NCBI GenBank assembly: GCA_019234295.1
Contig: JAFALK010000032.1
Span: 1 to 52,299 of the forward strand
Reading direction: 5' to 3'
Length of the DNA stretch: 52,299 nt
Source of the DNA: Roseateles sp.
GTDB lineage: Bacteria; Pseudomonadota; Gammaproteobacteria; Burkholderiales; Burkholderiaceae_C
The notes beneath the pieces were generated by a model. That model worked only from the letters and a program-made list of their open reading frames with translations, was not told the origin of the DNA and searched no databases. The first letter of the stretch is position 1, and each line of letters starts with the position of its first letter. Shown one piece after another: positions 1 through 9,431 of the stretch. The position numbers were made by a program, and so were the translations under genes.

Positions 1-980
1 GGATCGGTGCCGGCCAGCACATTGCTGCCTTCGTCGACGGTCACGGGCCGCTCCGTGTTCTCGCGCATGGTGATGCAGGGCACGCCCAGGGCCGTGGTCT
101 CCTCCTGCAGGCCGCCGCTGTCGGTCAAGATCACGGCAGCGTCCTTCCATAGGTGCAGGAAGGACATGTAGGCCTGCGGGCCCATTAACGTGACGTTCGC
201 GCCGAGATCGATGCCGAACTTCTCGATGTTGGCGCGGGTGCGCGGATGCACGGGGAAGACAAGCGGGAGCTCCTGCGAAACGCGGCGCAGCACCCGGGCC
301 ACGCCGCCGAGCGCCTCGGCGCTGTCAACGTTGGAGGGGCGGTGCAGGGTGACGACGCCGTAGCGCGCATGCTGACGCTTGAAGGCGTCGGTCTCCAGCC
401 CCGAGGTGTCCATGGTCTTGAGCTTCTCGGCCTGGAAGAGCACGTTGTCCACCATCACGTGGCCGACGTCGAAGACCACGGCCGGGTCTTTGCCTTCGTG
501 CAGCAGGTGCTCGCGGCCGCTGGGCTCGGTGACGAAAAACCAGTCGGTGATGGCATCGGTGACGAGGCGGTTGATCTCCTCGGGCATGCGCAGGTCCCCG
601 CTGCGCAGGCCAGCCTCCACGTGGGCTACGGGTATCCAGGCCTTCTTGGCGACGATAGAGCAGGCCAGGGTGGAGTTCACGTCGCCCACCACCAGGCACG
701 CGGCGGGCTTGTCGGCGGCGCACAACTGCTCGTAGGCCAGCATGATCTTGCCGCTTTGCTCGGCGTGGCTGCCGCCGCCGCAGCCCAGGCGCACGTCGGG
801 AGCGGGAATGCCGAGCTCCTCGAAGAAGACCTCATTCATGTCGCGGTCGTAGTGCTGGCCGGTGTGGACGATCTTCCAGTCCAGGCGTCCATCGGCCCTC
901 AGCGCACGCACGATGGGCGCGATCTTCATGAAATTGGGGCGCGCACCGGCAATGAGGTGGATGCAGGGTTTGTTGGACAT
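1..980 (-). CDS. wecB: UDP-N-acetylglucosamine 2-epimerase (non-hydrolysing), partial
   Basis: Interconverts UDP-GlcNAc and UDP-ManNAc in the cytoplasm, feeding surface polysaccharide synthesis. The protein starts MSNKPCIHLIAGARPNFMKI, the family's N-terminal glycine-rich nucleotide fold. Further on it shows VVGDVNSTLA, HVEAGLRSGD, the MPEEINR segment, and near the window edge TDSGGLQEE and GVPCITMRENTERP, all hallmarks of WecB/MnaA. About 326 residues are visible and the last 40-50 lie outside the window. It begins three bases after the stop of the wecG-like gene, so the two are probably co-transcribed. No UDP-ManNAc dehydrogenase (wecC) is in view, so the product sugar could be ManNAc itself. 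Confidence 0.93.
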   Translation of the reverse strand, partial: MSNKPCIHLIAGARPNFMKIAPIVRALRADGRLDWKIVHTGQHYDRDMNEVFFEELGIPAPDVRLGCGGGSHAEQSGKIMLAYEQLCAADKPAACLVVGDVNSTLACSIVAKKAWIPVAHVEAGLRSGDLRMPEEINRLVTDAITDWFFVTEPSGREHLLHEGKDPAVVFDVGHVMVDNVLFQAEKLKTMDTSGLETDAFKRQHARYGVVTLHRPSNVDSAEALGGVARVLRRVSQELPLVFPVHPRTRANIEKFGIDLGANVTLMGPQAYMSFLHLWKDAAVILTDSGGLQEETTALGVPCITMRENTERPVTVDEGSNVLAGTD

Positions 981-983
981 GAC

Positions 984-1745
984 TCAGTGCCTGCCGGGGC
1001 GCAGGAGTTCGCAGACGGTGTACCAAAGGAAGCGCGAGTTGCCCACGAGGTAGCGCTTCCAGAGCCGACCGGGCTCCTGGACCAGACGATATAGCCATTC
1101 GAGGCCGTTGTTGCGCATCCAGGCCGGCGCTTGTGACTTGGTGCCCGCAATCAGGGCGAATGCCAGCCCCACGCCGAGGCTCACGGGCAACAGGCGCGGC
1201 TGCTGCGCGGCCATCCAGTACTCCTGCTTGGGGCAGCCTAGGCCCACGAAGAGCAGGGCGGCGCCGGAGGCGTTGATCGCGTCGACGGTGGCCTCATCCA
1301 TGCCCGGCTCGGCCGGCAGCAGCGGTGGCGACTCGATGCCGGCAATCCGTAAGTGCGGGAAGCGGGCCAGCAGGGCTGCGCGCAGTGGAGCGATCTCATC
1401 GGGCATGCCGCCGTAGAAGTAGACGGGCAGTTCCAGGCGCTGCGCCTTCTCGCACAGCTCCAGCACCAGGCAGGGGCCGCGCACCCGCTCGGCCGCGGCC
1501 AGGCCGAGCAGCCGGCGCTGGGCCCAGACCAGGGGCATGCCGTCGGCGGTGACGGCGAGTGCGCCCTGCATGACGGCCATGAGCTTGGGCGTGTTGCGGG
1601 CTCGGGTCAGCATGTCCACATTGGCCACGCAGACCAGGCCACCGCGGTGCTCGCCAGCGGCGGCGAGAATCTGCTCGCAGGCCCCGCCCATGCTGCCGAC
1701 ATCGACCCGCACGCCGAACAGCGAATGCCGGATCAGGCCTGGCAT
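984..1745 (-). CDS. WecG/TagA/CpsF family glycosyltransferase
   Basis: A 253-residue cytoplasmic or membrane-associated glycosyltransferase of the WecG/TagA/CpsF family, whose members transfer ManNAc or ManNAcA to an undecaprenyl-linked sugar. The family signature VANVDMLTRAR near residues 40-50, ADGMPLVWA near 68-76, the FYGG segment near 110 and FVGLGCPKQEYW near 165-176 are visible. Length matches the family. It sits directly upstream of the UDP-GlcNAc 2-epimerase gene, which fits a ManNAc-type donor. The exact sugar cannot be read from the sequence. The 95-bp gap to the divergent epimerase gene at 1841 probably carries promoters for both directions. Confidence 0.88.
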   Translation of the reverse strand: MPGLIRHSLFGVRVDVGSMGGACEQILAAAGEHRGGLVCVANVDMLTRARNTPKLMAVMQGALAVTADGMPLVWAQRRLLGLAAAERVRGPCLVLELCEKAQRLELPVYFYGGMPDEIAPLRAALLARFPHLRIAGIESPPLLPAEPGMDEATVDAINASGAALLFVGLGCPKQEYWMAAQQPRLLPVSLGVGLAFALIAGTKSQAPAWMRNNGLEWLYRLVQEPGRLWKRYLVGNSRFLWYTVCELLRPGRH

Positions 1746-1840
1746 GAAGGTTCCGTACGGGTGGGCATGGGCTGGGATTCTATGAGTGAGAATGCACGGC
1801 GTTGCCGCTGCGGCGCCTGTCCACCAGCAAGGGGAAGCAC

Positions 1841-2848
1841 TTGAAAGTACTCGTCACCGGCGCAGCCGGCTTCATCGGCATGCACGTCAGCCAGATCTTG
1901 CTGGCGCGCGGCGACGAGGTCGTGGGCCTGGACAATCTCAACGACTACTACGACCCGCAGCTCAAGCACGATCGCCTGGCCCGGCTGAGCGGCAAGCCCG
2001 GCTTCTCCTTTGTGAAGATGGACGTGGCTGACCGCGAAGGCATCGCCCGCCTCTTTGCCCAAGAGCGCTTTGACCGCGTCGTGCATCTGGCCGCCCAGGC
2101 CGGCGTGCGCTACTCGCTGCAAAACCCGCACGCCTACATCGACAGCAATGTCGTGGGCTTTATGAACATCCTCGAGGGCTGCCGCCACAACGCCGTGCAG
2201 CACCTCGTCTACGCTTCCAGCTCCAGTGTCTATGGCGGCAACACGCAGATGCCCTTCTCGGAGCACCAGAGCGTGGACCACCCGGTGAGCCTCTACGCGG
2301 CCACCAAGAAGGCCAACGAGCTGATGGCCCACACCTACAGCCATCTTTACCGCGTGCCGACCACGGGCCTGCGCTTTTTCACGGTCTACGGCCCCTGGGG
2401 CCGGCCCGACATGGCGCTCTTCTTGTTCACCAAGGCCATCATCGAGGGCCGGCCCATCGACGTGTTCAATCACGGCCAGATGGTGCGCGACTTCACCTTC
2501 ATCGAGGACATCGCCGAAGGCGTGGTGCGCACGCTCGACCGCATTGCCACACCCGACCAGGCCTACGACCCGGACACGGCCGACCCGGGCCGCTCGAACG
2601 CCCCCTATCGCATCTTCAACATCGGCAACCACGACCCGGTGAAGCTGATGAGCTTCATCGAGGCGATCGAATCCGCCGTGGGGCGCGAGGCGCAGAAGAA
2701 TTTCCTGCCCCTGCAAGACGGTGACGTGCCGGCCACCTATGCTGACGTCGAGGAACTGGCCCAATGGACCGGATTCCGCCCCGCTACTCCCGTGTTCGAG
2801 GGGATCCAGCGCTTCGTGGCCTGGTATCGCGAATATTTCAAAATCTGA
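1841..2848 (+). CDS. NAD-dependent epimerase, probable UDP-glucuronate 4-epimerase
   Basis: A 335-residue extended short-chain dehydrogenase/reductase that probably converts UDP-GlcA to UDP-GalA. The Rossmann motif GAAGFIG is at residues 7-13, [12 protein letters not shown] at about 32-43 is typical of the GlcA 4-epimerase (WbpP/CapI/LspL-like) branch, and the catalytic YAATK motif with an upstream SSSSVYG serine segment is intact. The TTG at 1841 is chosen because it gives the canonical N-terminus (L/M)KVLVTGAAG and has the purine-rich AAGGGGAA just upstream; an ATG further upstream would add unrelated residues. The next gene, ugd, makes its substrate and lies 44 bp downstream. Confidence 0.85.
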   Translation: MKVLVTGAAGFIGMHVSQILLARGDEVVGLDNLNDYYDPQLKHDRLARLSGKPGFSFVKMDVADREGIARLFAQERFDRVVHLAAQAGVRYSLQNPHAYIDSNVVGFMNILEGCRHNAVQHLVYASSSSVYGGNTQMPFSEHQSVDHPVSLYAATKKANELMAHTYSHLYRVPTTGLRFFTVYGPWGRPDMALFLFTKAIIEGRPIDVFNHGQMVRDFTFIEDIAEGVVRTLDRIATPDQAYDPDTADPGRSNAPYRIFNIGNHDPVKLMSFIEAIESAVGREAQKNFLPLQDGDVPATYADVEELAQWTGFRPATPVFEGIQRFVAWYREYFKI

Positions 2849-2892
2849 CGCCACAATCGGCTTCCGTCCGAATCCACTGAGCGTATTCACCC

Positions 2893-4230
2893 ATGAAAGT
2901 CACCACCATCGGCACCGGGTACGTCGGCCTCGTCACGGGAGCCTGCCTGGCCGAAATGGGCAACCATGTCGTCTGCCTGGACGTCAATGCCGAGAAGATC
3001 CGCGTGCTCAACGAGGGCGGCATTCCCATCCATGAGCCGGGGCTGGACGCGGTGGTGCAGCGCAATGTCGCCTCGGGTCGCCTGCAGTTCACGACCGATG
3101 TGGACATGGCCGTGCAACATGGCACCCTGCTCTTCATCGGTGTGGGCACGCCTCCGGGCGAAGACGGCTCGGCCGACCTGCAGTACGTGCTGGCAGCGGC
3201 CCGCTCGATTGGCCAGCGCATGACCGACTACAAGGTCATCGTCGACAAGAGCACGGTGCCAGTCGGGACGGCCGACAAGGTGCGCGCCGCCGTGGCCGAG
3301 GAATTGGCCAAGCGAGGCGCACAGGTGTCCTTCGCTGTGGTGTCCAACCCCGAGTTCCTCAAGGAAGGCGCGGCCGTCGAGGACTTCATGCGGCCGGATC
3401 GCATCATCATCGGCGCCGACGACGAACAGGCCACGCTCTTGATGCGCGCGCTCTACGCGCCCTTCAACCGCAACAACGACCGCGTGATGATCATGGATCT
3501 GCGCTCGGCCGAGTTCACCAAGTACGCCGCCAACGCCATGCTGGCCACCCGAATCAGCTTCATGAACGAGCTGGCGCTGCTGGCCGAGAAGGTCGGCGCG
3601 GACATCGAACTCGTGCGCCGCGGCATCGGCTCGGATCCACGCATCGGCTACAGCTTCCTCTACGCAGGCGCCGGATACGGCGGCTCCTGCTTCCCCAAGG
3701 ACGTCAAGGCCCTGGTGCGTACCGCGCGGGGCGAGGGCGTTGAGCTGCAGGTGCTGACCGCGGTGGAGTCGGCCAACGAGCGCCAGAAGCTCGTGCTCGT
3801 CGACAAGGTCAAAGCCCGTTTCGGCGAGGACCTGCGCGGCCGGCATTTCGCACTCTGGGGCCTGGCCTTCAAGCCCAATACCGACGACATGCGCGAGGCA
3901 CCGGCCATCGTCATCGTCGATGCCTTGCTCGCCGCTGGCGCCACGGTCTGTGCCTACGACCCTGTGGCCATGGCGGAGGCGCGTCACGTCTTCGGCGAAC
4001 GCCCCGGCCTGAGCTACGCGGAGCGGCAGGAACCCGCGCTCGAAGGCGCCGACGCCCTGCTGCTCGTGACCGAGTGGAAAGAGTTCAAGAGCCCGGACTT
4101 CGACGCCATCAAGACGGGCCTCAAGCAGCCCGTGGTCTTCGACGGGCGCAACCAGTACGAGCCCGCGCTGATGAAGGCACTGGGCATCGAGCACCACGGC
4201 ATCGGCCGGGGCGACTTCAAGAGAGCCTAA
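2893..4230 (+). CDS. ugd: UDP-glucose 6-dehydrogenase
   Basis: Oxidises UDP-glucose to UDP-glucuronate with two NAD+ in the cytoplasm. The 445-residue length is normal. The N-terminal Rossmann motif is [17 protein letters not shown] (residues 6-22). DKSTVPVGT and [10 protein letters not shown] bracket the substrate-binding part, and the catalytic cysteine lies in [10 protein letters not shown] near residue 260. The C-terminal domain shows [15 protein letters not shown]. It follows the epimerase gene on the same strand, and together they would make UDP-GlcA and UDP-GalA. Its stop overlaps by three bases the end of an EF-hand gene relic on the opposite strand. Confidence 0.95.
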   Translation: MKVTTIGTGYVGLVTGACLAEMGNHVVCLDVNAEKIRVLNEGGIPIHEPGLDAVVQRNVASGRLQFTTDVDMAVQHGTLLFIGVGTPPGEDGSADLQYVLAAARSIGQRMTDYKVIVDKSTVPVGTADKVRAAVAEELAKRGAQVSFAVVSNPEFLKEGAAVEDFMRPDRIIIGADDEQATLLMRALYAPFNRNNDRVMIMDLRSAEFTKYAANAMLATRISFMNELALLAEKVGADIELVRRGIGSDPRIGYSFLYAGAGYGGSCFPKDVKALVRTARGEGVELQVLTAVESANERQKLVLVDKVKARFGEDLRGRHFALWGLAFKPNTDDMREAPAIVIVDALLAAGATVCAYDPVAMAEARHVFGERPGLSYAERQEPALEGADALLLVTEWKEFKSPDFDAIKTGLKQPVVFDGRNQYEPALMKALGIEHHGIGRGDFKRA

Positions 4231-4271
4231 CTGGCGATTGCGACGGAGCTGTAGGTCTGCAGCGCGTGCTG

Positions 4272-4313
4272 GGCCTGCGGGGCCTGTGGGGCCTGTGGGG
4301 CCTGTGGGGCCTG
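4272..4313. repeat. 9-bp tandem repeat (GGCCTGNGG)
   Basis: Four 9-bp units of GGCCTG(T/C)GG plus a partial fifth unit. On the minus strand they encode the Ala-Pro-Gln tripeptide repeats of the EF-hand relic. The unit is a multiple of three, so copy-number changes keep the frame. Confidence 0.9.
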
Positions 4314-4373
4314 CTCGGCGCGGTCGGCCCGGTATGCCGCGGCCTCTTGCGCGGAGACCACGCCGTCCCTATT

Positions 4374-4405
4374 GGTATCGGGGTATCGGGGTATCGGGGT
4401 ACCGG
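4374..4405. repeat. 8-bp tandem repeat (GGTATCGG)
   Basis: Three perfect copies of GGTATCGG and a fourth with one change (GGTACCGG). It sits at the start of the EF-hand loop of the relic. Relative to one copy, three extra 8-bp units add 24 bp, which preserves the reading frame although one unit alone would not. Confidence 0.9.
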
Positions 4406-4616
4406 CCGCGTCATAGGTCCTCGAGCTGCTGCGGGATGAGGTGGTCGTGGACGTCGCGCTGCTTGCAGCTCAGTCGCTACGTCTGGATCTGGCTGACGTT
4501 GGTGCCGGAAATGGGAGTGACCACCCCAAGTTCCTCAAGCATGGCTGCTCTCAGCCATTTCGGAGCGCGAGGCCACTGCTTGAGCGCACAAACATTTGTG
4601 AGCCCGTCAAGCTTGG

Positions 4617-5174
4617 TCAGTCGAACGACAAAGCCAGGGCCAGCTCGGGGGCCTTCGCGTCCTTGTCGGCCAGCTGGGGCGCCTTGCCCACGTCCGGCCA
4701 TTCGATGCCGATGGTGGGGTCGTCCCAGCGCACCGCGCCTTCGGCCTGGGGCGCGTAGTAGTCGGTCGTCTTATAAAGGAAGTCCGCCGTTTCCGACAGC
4801 ACGAGGAAGCCGTGGGCGAAGCCCGGTGGGATCCAGAGCTGCCTTTGGTTCTCGGCCGAGAGTTCCACGCCCGCCCAGCGCCCGAAGCGTGGGCTGCTCC
4901 TGCGCATGTCCACGGCCACGTCGAAGACGGCGCCGGCCACGCAGCGCACGAGCTTGCCCTGGGCATGGGGCGGGAGCTGGAAATGCAGGCCGCGCAACAC
5001 GCCGCGGCTTGAGCGCGAATGGTTGTCCTGCACAAAGCGCAGGCTGTTGCCCGTCGTCTCGTTGAAGCGGGCCTCGTTCCAGCTCTCCGTGAAGAAGCCG
5101 CGCGCGTCGCCGAACACCTTGGGCTCGACGACGAGAACCTCGGGCAGGGCGGTGGGGGTGACGGTGAGCAGCAT
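4617..5174 (-). CDS. rfbC: dTDP-4-dehydrorhamnose 3,5-epimerase
   Basis: Third enzyme of dTDP-L-rhamnose synthesis (RmlC), a cytoplasmic cupin-fold dimer of 185 residues, normal for the family. Recognisable segments are VFGDARGFFTESWNEARF near 22-39, QDNHSRSSRGVLRGLHFQ with the catalytic His, and the VDMRRSSP and IPPGFAHGF motifs. It is the last gene of the rmlBDAC block. Its ATG overlaps the rmlA stop by one base (TGATG), showing translational coupling. Downstream on the same strand, about 390 bp separate it from the end of the convergent ugd gene. Confidence 0.96.
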   Translation of the reverse strand: MLLTVTPTALPEVLVVEPKVFGDARGFFTESWNEARFNETTGNSLRFVQDNHSRSSRGVLRGLHFQLPPHAQGKLVRCVAGAVFDVAVDMRRSSPRFGRWAGVELSAENQRQLWIPPGFAHGFLVLSETADFLYKTTDYYAPQAEGAVRWDDPTIGIEWPDVGKAPQLADKDAKAPELALALSFD

Positions 5175-6055
5175 CAGAAGGCTCGGTCCTTGAGCAGAGA
5201 CATCAGGTATTGGCCATAGCCGTTCTTGAGCATGGGCGCGGCCAGGGCCTCGAGTTGCGCGGCCGTGATCCAGCCGCTGCGGTAGGCGATCTCCTCGGGG
5301 CAGGCGACCTTCAGACCCTGGCGCTTCTCCAGCGTGGCGATGAACTGGCCGGCCTCGAGCAGGCTGTCGTGCGTGCCCGTATCCAGCCAGGCATAGCCAC
5401 GGCCCATGATCTCGACGGCGAGCTGGTTCTGGGCCAGGTAGCGGGCATTGACGTCAGTGATCTCGAGCTCGCCGCGGGGGCTCGGCTTGATCGAGGCGGC
5501 GATGTCGCAGACCTGCTCGTCGTAGAAGTACAGGCCGGTGACGGCGTAGTGGCTCTTGGGCGCCTTGGGCTTTTCCTCGATGCTGACAGCGCGGCGATGC
5601 GCGTCGAACTCGACGACGCCGTAGCGCTCCGGATCGGTCACGTGATAAGCGAAGACGGTGGCGCCACTCGTGCGGGCGGCCGCGCTGCCGAGCAGGCCCT
5701 GGAAGTCGTGACCGTAGAAGATGTTGTCGCCGAGCACGAGAGCGCAGGGCTGGCCCTGGATGAAATCGCGCCCGAGGATGAAGGCCTGCGCCAGGCCGTC
5801 GGGGCTGGGCTGCACGCAGTACTGGATGGAGATGCCCCAGCGGCTGCCGTCGCCCAACAGGTGCTGAAAGCGCGGCGTGTCCTGCGGCGTGCTGATGAGC
5901 AGGACTTCGCGCATGCCGGCGAGCATCAGCGTGGACAGCGGGTAGTACACCATGGGCTTGTCGTACACGGGCAGCAACTGCTTGCTCATGGCCAGCGTGG
6001 CTGGGTGCAGGCGAGTGCCGGAGCCGCCGGCGAGGATGAGGCCTTTTCGGGTCAT
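5174..6055 (-). CDS. rfbA: Glucose-1-phosphate thymidylyltransferase
   Basis: First enzyme of dTDP-L-rhamnose synthesis (RmlA): makes dTDP-glucose from dTTP and glucose 1-phosphate. The 293 residues match the family. The nucleotidyltransferase signature [16 protein letters not shown] is at residues 5-20 with [11 protein letters not shown] just after. GDNIFYG, EEKP and the [16 protein letters not shown] segment are intact. The start overlaps the rmlD stop by four bases (ATGA) and its stop overlaps the rmlC start. RmlA is usually feedback-inhibited by dTDP-rhamnose. Confidence 0.97.
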   Translation of the reverse strand: MTRKGLILAGGSGTRLHPATLAMSKQLLPVYDKPMVYYPLSTLMLAGMREVLLISTPQDTPRFQHLLGDGSRWGISIQYCVQPSPDGLAQAFILGRDFIQGQPCALVLGDNIFYGHDFQGLLGSAAARTSGATVFAYHVTDPERYGVVEFDAHRRAVSIEEKPKAPKSHYAVTGLYFYDEQVCDIAASIKPSPRGELEITDVNARYLAQNQLAVEIMGRGYAWLDTGTHDSLLEAGQFIATLEKRQGLKVACPEEIAYRSGWITAAQLEALAAPMLKNGYGQYLMSLLKDRAF

Positions 6056-6936
6056 GGCAGGATTTCCTTGAGCATGCGGTCCACGCCGACGGTCCAGTCG
6101 GGCAGGGCGAGACCGAATGTTTGCTGCAGCTTGCGCGTGGACAGGCGCGAGTTGAGCGGCCGGCGAGCCGGCGTGGGGTAGTCGGTCGTGTCGATGGCCT
6201 CGATGGCCTCGTGACGGACCTTGATCGGCACGCCCTGAGCACGGGCAAACTCGATCACGTGGCAGGCATACCGGTGCCAGCTGGTCTCGCCCGCGGCAGT
6301 CGCGTGATACAGCCCGCTCAGCTCCGGCCGTGCCAGGGTGGCGCGGATCATGTGGGCGGACAGGTCGGCCAGCAGATCAGCGCCCGTGGGAGCGCCGATC
6401 TGGTCGGCGATGACGCGCAGGCTGTCGCGCTCCGCGCCCAGGCGCAGCATGGTCTTGGCGAAATTGCCGCCGCGTGCCGCATAGACCCAGCTCGTGCGCA
6501 GAATCAGGTGAGCGCAGCCGCTGGCGGCGATGGCCTGGTCGCCGGCGAGCTTGCTGGCTCCGTAGACGCTCAGCGGGCCGGTGGGGGCCGTCTCTTCGCG
6601 CGGGGCGTTCCCGCTGCCGTCGTAGACGTAATCGCTGCTGTAGTGGACGAGCAGAGCGTCGCTGCGTCTGGCCTCGGCGGCGAGGGCGGCGGGGCTCGCG
6701 CCGTTGATGGCCTGGCAGAGTCCAGGCTCGGTCTCGGCCTTGTCCACGGCGGTGTAGGCGGCCGCGTTGACGATCACGCGCGGCGCATGGGCCCTGACGG
6801 TACGGATCAGCGCCTCAGAATCGGCGAGATCGGCGCCGTCACGGCGATCCAGGGAGACGAGCTCGCCCAGCGGCGCCAGGGCGCGTTGCAATTCCCAGCC
6901 GAGCTGACCGTTCTTGCCGAGCAGGAGGATCTTCAT
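6052..6936 (-). CDS. rfbD: dTDP-4-dehydrorhamnose reductase
   Basis: Last step of dTDP-L-rhamnose synthesis (RmlD), an NAD(P)H-dependent reductase of 294 residues. It starts [20 protein letters not shown], the family's glycine-rich motif. [21 protein letters not shown] and the catalytic YGASKLAGD follow. The ATG at 6936 is preferred over upstream alternatives because it gives this canonical N-terminus and overlaps the rmlB stop in an ATGA. Gene order rmlB-D-A-C is a common arrangement. Confidence 0.96.
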   Translation of the reverse strand: MKILLLGKNGQLGWELQRALAPLGELVSLDRRDGADLADSEALIRTVRAHAPRVIVNAAAYTAVDKAETEPGLCQAINGASPAALAAEARRSDALLVHYSSDYVYDGSGNAPREETAPTGPLSVYGASKLAGDQAIAASGCAHLILRTSWVYAARGGNFAKTMLRLGAERDSLRVIADQIGAPTGADLLADLSAHMIRATLARPELSGLYHATAAGETSWHRYACHVIEFARAQGVPIKVRHEAIEAIDTTDYPTPARRPLNSRLSTRKLQQTFGLALPDWTVGVDRMLKEILP

Positions 6937-7991
6937 CGACCGTATTGTTGGCCGATCCACTCCCGGTACGCGCCGCTTTGTACGCGGGCGACCCAGTCGG
7001 GGTGGTCCAGATACCACTGCACGGTCTTGGCAATGCCGGTCTCGAAGGTCTCGGCCGGGCGCCAGCCGAGCTCGCGCTCGATCTTGCGTGCGTCGATGGC
7101 GTAGCGGCGGTCATGGCCGGGGCGGTCCGTCACATGCGTGACCAGGCGCGAGTAGGGACCGTCGGTCGAGGGGCGCAGGCGATCGAGCAGGGCACAGACG
7201 GTCTGCACGATCTCGATATTGGCCTTCTCGTTCCAGCCGCCGATGTTGTAGGTCTCGCCGACGCGGCCGCGCTCCAGCACGGCGCGGATGGCACTGCAGT
7301 GGTCGGTCACGTAGAGCCAGTCGCGGATCTGGCGGCCATCGCCATAGACTGGCAGCGGCTTGCCCGCCAGGGCGTTGACGATCATCAGCGGGATCAGCTT
7401 CTCGGGGAAATGCCAGGGACCGTAGTTGTTCGAGCAGTTGGTCGTGACGACGGGCAGGCCGTAGGTGTGGTGCCAGGCGCGCACGAGATGGTCGCTGGCG
7501 GCCTTGCTGGCGCTGTAGGGGCTGTTGGGCTCGTAGGCGTTCGTTTCGGCGAAGGGCGGATCCTCGGCCTTGAGCGAGCCGTAGACCTCATCGGTCGAGA
7601 CGTGGTGGAAGCGCCAGCGTGCCTTCGCGTCCCCATCGAGCGTGCTCCAGTGGGCGCGAGCCGCCTCGAGCAACACGAACGTGCCCTCGACATTGGTGCG
7701 CACGAAGGCGCCGGGCCCGTGGATGGAGCGGTCCACATGGCTCTCGGCAGCGAAGTGGACGATGGCGCGCGGGCGATGCTCGACGAGCAACCGGTCGACG
7801 AGGGCGCGGTCGCAGATGTCGCCCTTGACGAAAACATGGCGCGCGTCGCCATCCAGGGCCGCGAGGTTCTCGAGGTTGCCGGCGTAGCTGAGCACGTCGA
7901 GATTGACGATGGGTTCATCCGACTGGGCGAGCCAGTCCAGCACGAAGTTGGAGCCGATGAAGCCGGCGCCGCCGGTTACCAGAATGGTCAT
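6933..7991 (-). CDS. rfbB: dTDP-glucose 4,6-dehydratase
   Basis: Second enzyme of dTDP-L-rhamnose synthesis (RmlB), an NAD-dependent SDR of 352 residues. The Rossmann motif [11 protein letters not shown] is at residues 7-17. [24 protein letters not shown] (catalytic Asp-Glu pair) and [15 protein letters not shown] with the catalytic Tyr and Lys are all present. It heads the coupled rml block. The manC-type stop is immediately adjacent, with no spacer, so the block is probably read from further upstream. Confidence 0.97.
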   Translation of the reverse strand: MTILVTGGAGFIGSNFVLDWLAQSDEPIVNLDVLSYAGNLENLAALDGDARHVFVKGDICDRALVDRLLVEHRPRAIVHFAAESHVDRSIHGPGAFVRTNVEGTFVLLEAARAHWSTLDGDAKARWRFHHVSTDEVYGSLKAEDPPFAETNAYEPNSPYSASKAASDHLVRAWHHTYGLPVVTTNCSNNYGPWHFPEKLIPLMIVNALAGKPLPVYGDGRQIRDWLYVTDHCSAIRAVLERGRVGETYNIGGWNEKANIEIVQTVCALLDRLRPSTDGPYSRLVTHVTDRPGHDRRYAIDARKIERELGWRPAETFETGIAKTVQWYLDHPDWVARVQSGAYREWIGQQYGR

Positions 7992-9419
7992 CTATTTGCG
8001 TCCGTAGGTGTCTTCGAAACGGACGATGTCATCTTCGCCAAGGTAGCTGCCCGATTGCACCTCAATGATCTCGAGGGGCACCTTGCCCGGGTTCGCGAGC
8101 CGGTGCGTCTGGCCCAGCGGGATGTAGGTGCTCTGGTTCTCGCTGAGCAAGATGACCTGCTCCCCGTTGGTGACCTCGGCGGTGCCCGAGACCACGATCC
8201 AGTGTTCGGCGCGGTGGTGGTGCATCTGCAGGCTCAGCGAGGCGCCGGGCTTGACCATGATGCGCTTGACCTGGAAGCGCTCGCCGTGGTCGATGCTGTC
8301 GTACCAGCCCCAGGGACGGTGGACCTTGCGGTGCAGGCGCTGCTCGCCGCGCTGCTCGGCGTCGAGGCGGGCGACGATCTTCTTCACGTCCTGGCTGCGC
8401 GAGCGGTCGGCCACGAGCACGGCGTCGGGGGTCTCGACAACGACGAGGTCGTCGACGCCGACCACGCTCACCAGCCGGCTGGTCGCATGCACGAGTGAGT
8501 TGCTGCTGTCGCTGAGCAGCGCGTCACCGCGCCAGGCGTTGCCGTGTGCATCCTTCTGGGCGACTTGCCAGACGGCTTCCCAGGCGCCGAGGTCGTTCCA
8601 GCCGGCTTCCAGCACCACCATGGACAGGGGCGTCTCGCTGCCCGGGCAGCGCTCCATCACCGCATAGTCCACCGATTCGGCGGGCACGGCGGCGAAGGCG
8701 GACTTGTCGGGGCGCACGAAGCTGTGGTCGACGCTTCGTCCCGCAAAAGCCTGGCGCGTGGCTGCGGCGATGTCGGGTCGGAAGCGCTCGAGTGCCTTCA
8801 TCCAGGTACTGGCGCGCAGCACGAACATGCCGCCGTTCCAGCAATAGCCTTCAGCGACGTAACGCTCTGCGGTGGCGGCATCGGGCTTCTCGACGAAGGC
8901 GGCAACGCTGCCGTCGGCATGGGCACGGATATAGCCGTAACCGGTCTCTGGGCGGTCGGGCTTGATGCCAAGGATGACGATGGCACCGTCGGCCGCTCCG
9001 GCAACCGCCTTGCGCAGCGCGGCGGTGAAGGCTGCGCTGTCGGCCACCACATGGTCGGCCGGCGTGACGACGAGTACCGGGTCGGCGCCGCCCTCCATGG
9101 CTTGCAGCGCTGCCAGGGTCAGGGCGGGTGCGGTGTTGCGGCCCATGGGCTCCAGCAGCACCGCCGCCGGGTCCTGGCCGATCTCGCGCAGTTGGTCCAG
9201 CACCATGAAGCGGTGCTCCTCGTTGCCAACGATCAGCGGCGCGGCCACATCGATGCCGGGCTCGCTCAACGCGGCCAGTCGCGCAGCAGCCTGCTGGAAC
9301 AGGCTGCTGTTGCCCGAGAGGACCAGGAACTGTTTGGGGTAGCCGGCTCGCGAGAGCGGCCACAGCCGCGTGCCGCTGCCGCCAGCCATGATGACAGGCT
9401 GGACTGAGATCTTGTGCAT
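7992..9419 (-). CDS. manC: Mannose-1-phosphate guanylyltransferase / mannose-6-phosphate isomerase
   Basis: Bifunctional type II PMI-GMP enzyme (ManC/AlgA/XanB/CpsB family), 475 residues, making GDP-mannose. The N-terminal GMP domain carries [17 protein letters not shown] near residues 8-24 and FVEKPD near 175. The C-terminal cupin isomerase domain has RPWGWYDSID, the metal-binding QMHHHRAEHW and the terminal VQSGSYLGEDDIVRFEDTYGR. No phosphomannomutase gene is in this window. It lies between galE and rmlB on the same strand, 12 bp after galE. Confidence 0.95.
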   Translation of the reverse strand: MHKISVQPVIMAGGSGTRLWPLSRAGYPKQFLVLSGNSSLFQQAAARLAALSEPGIDVAAPLIVGNEEHRFMVLDQLREIGQDPAAVLLEPMGRNTAPALTLAALQAMEGGADPVLVVTPADHVVADSAAFTAALRKAVAGAADGAIVILGIKPDRPETGYGYIRAHADGSVAAFVEKPDAATAERYVAEGYCWNGGMFVLRASTWMKALERFRPDIAAATRQAFAGRSVDHSFVRPDKSAFAAVPAESVDYAVMERCPGSETPLSMVVLEAGWNDLGAWEAVWQVAQKDAHGNAWRGDALLSDSSNSLVHATSRLVSVVGVDDLVVVETPDAVLVADRSRSQDVKKIVARLDAEQRGEQRLHRKVHRPWGWYDSIDHGERFQVKRIMVKPGASLSLQMHHHRAEHWIVVSGTAEVTNGEQVILLSENQSTYIPLGQTHRLANPGKVPLEIIEVQSGSYLGEDDIVRFEDTYGRK

Positions 9420-9431
9420 GGAAATGACTAC

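Larger units (their letters stand above)
4227..4469 (-). pseudogene. Relic of an S/T-rich EF-hand protein
   Basis: Reading the minus strand, an open frame bounded upstream by a stop at 4470-4472 encodes a Ser/Thr-rich stretch (SATSTTTSSRSSSRTYDAAG), a perfect 12-residue EF-hand loop DTNRDGVVSAQE at 4344-4379, an Ala/Arg helix, four APQ repeats and a tail ending SVAIAS. No start codon or N-terminal domain remains, so it is the C-terminal end of a broken gene. Ser/Thr-rich EF-hand proteins of this kind are common in Burkholderiales (family knowledge, not checked). Two tandem repeats lie within it. Convergent with ugd. The alternative is a chance frame, but the intact calcium loop argues against that. 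Confidence 0.55.

Noticed and set aside
246..1094. Long plus-strand open frame over wecB/wecG
   Set aside because: It is the antisense shadow of the minus-strand genes, with the Gly/Val/His-rich composition typical of such frames and no family motif.
4238..5065. 275-codon plus-strand frame across the EF-hand relic and rmlC
   Set aside because: Arg/Pro/Ser-rich noise; the minus strand holds rmlC and the EF-hand loop.
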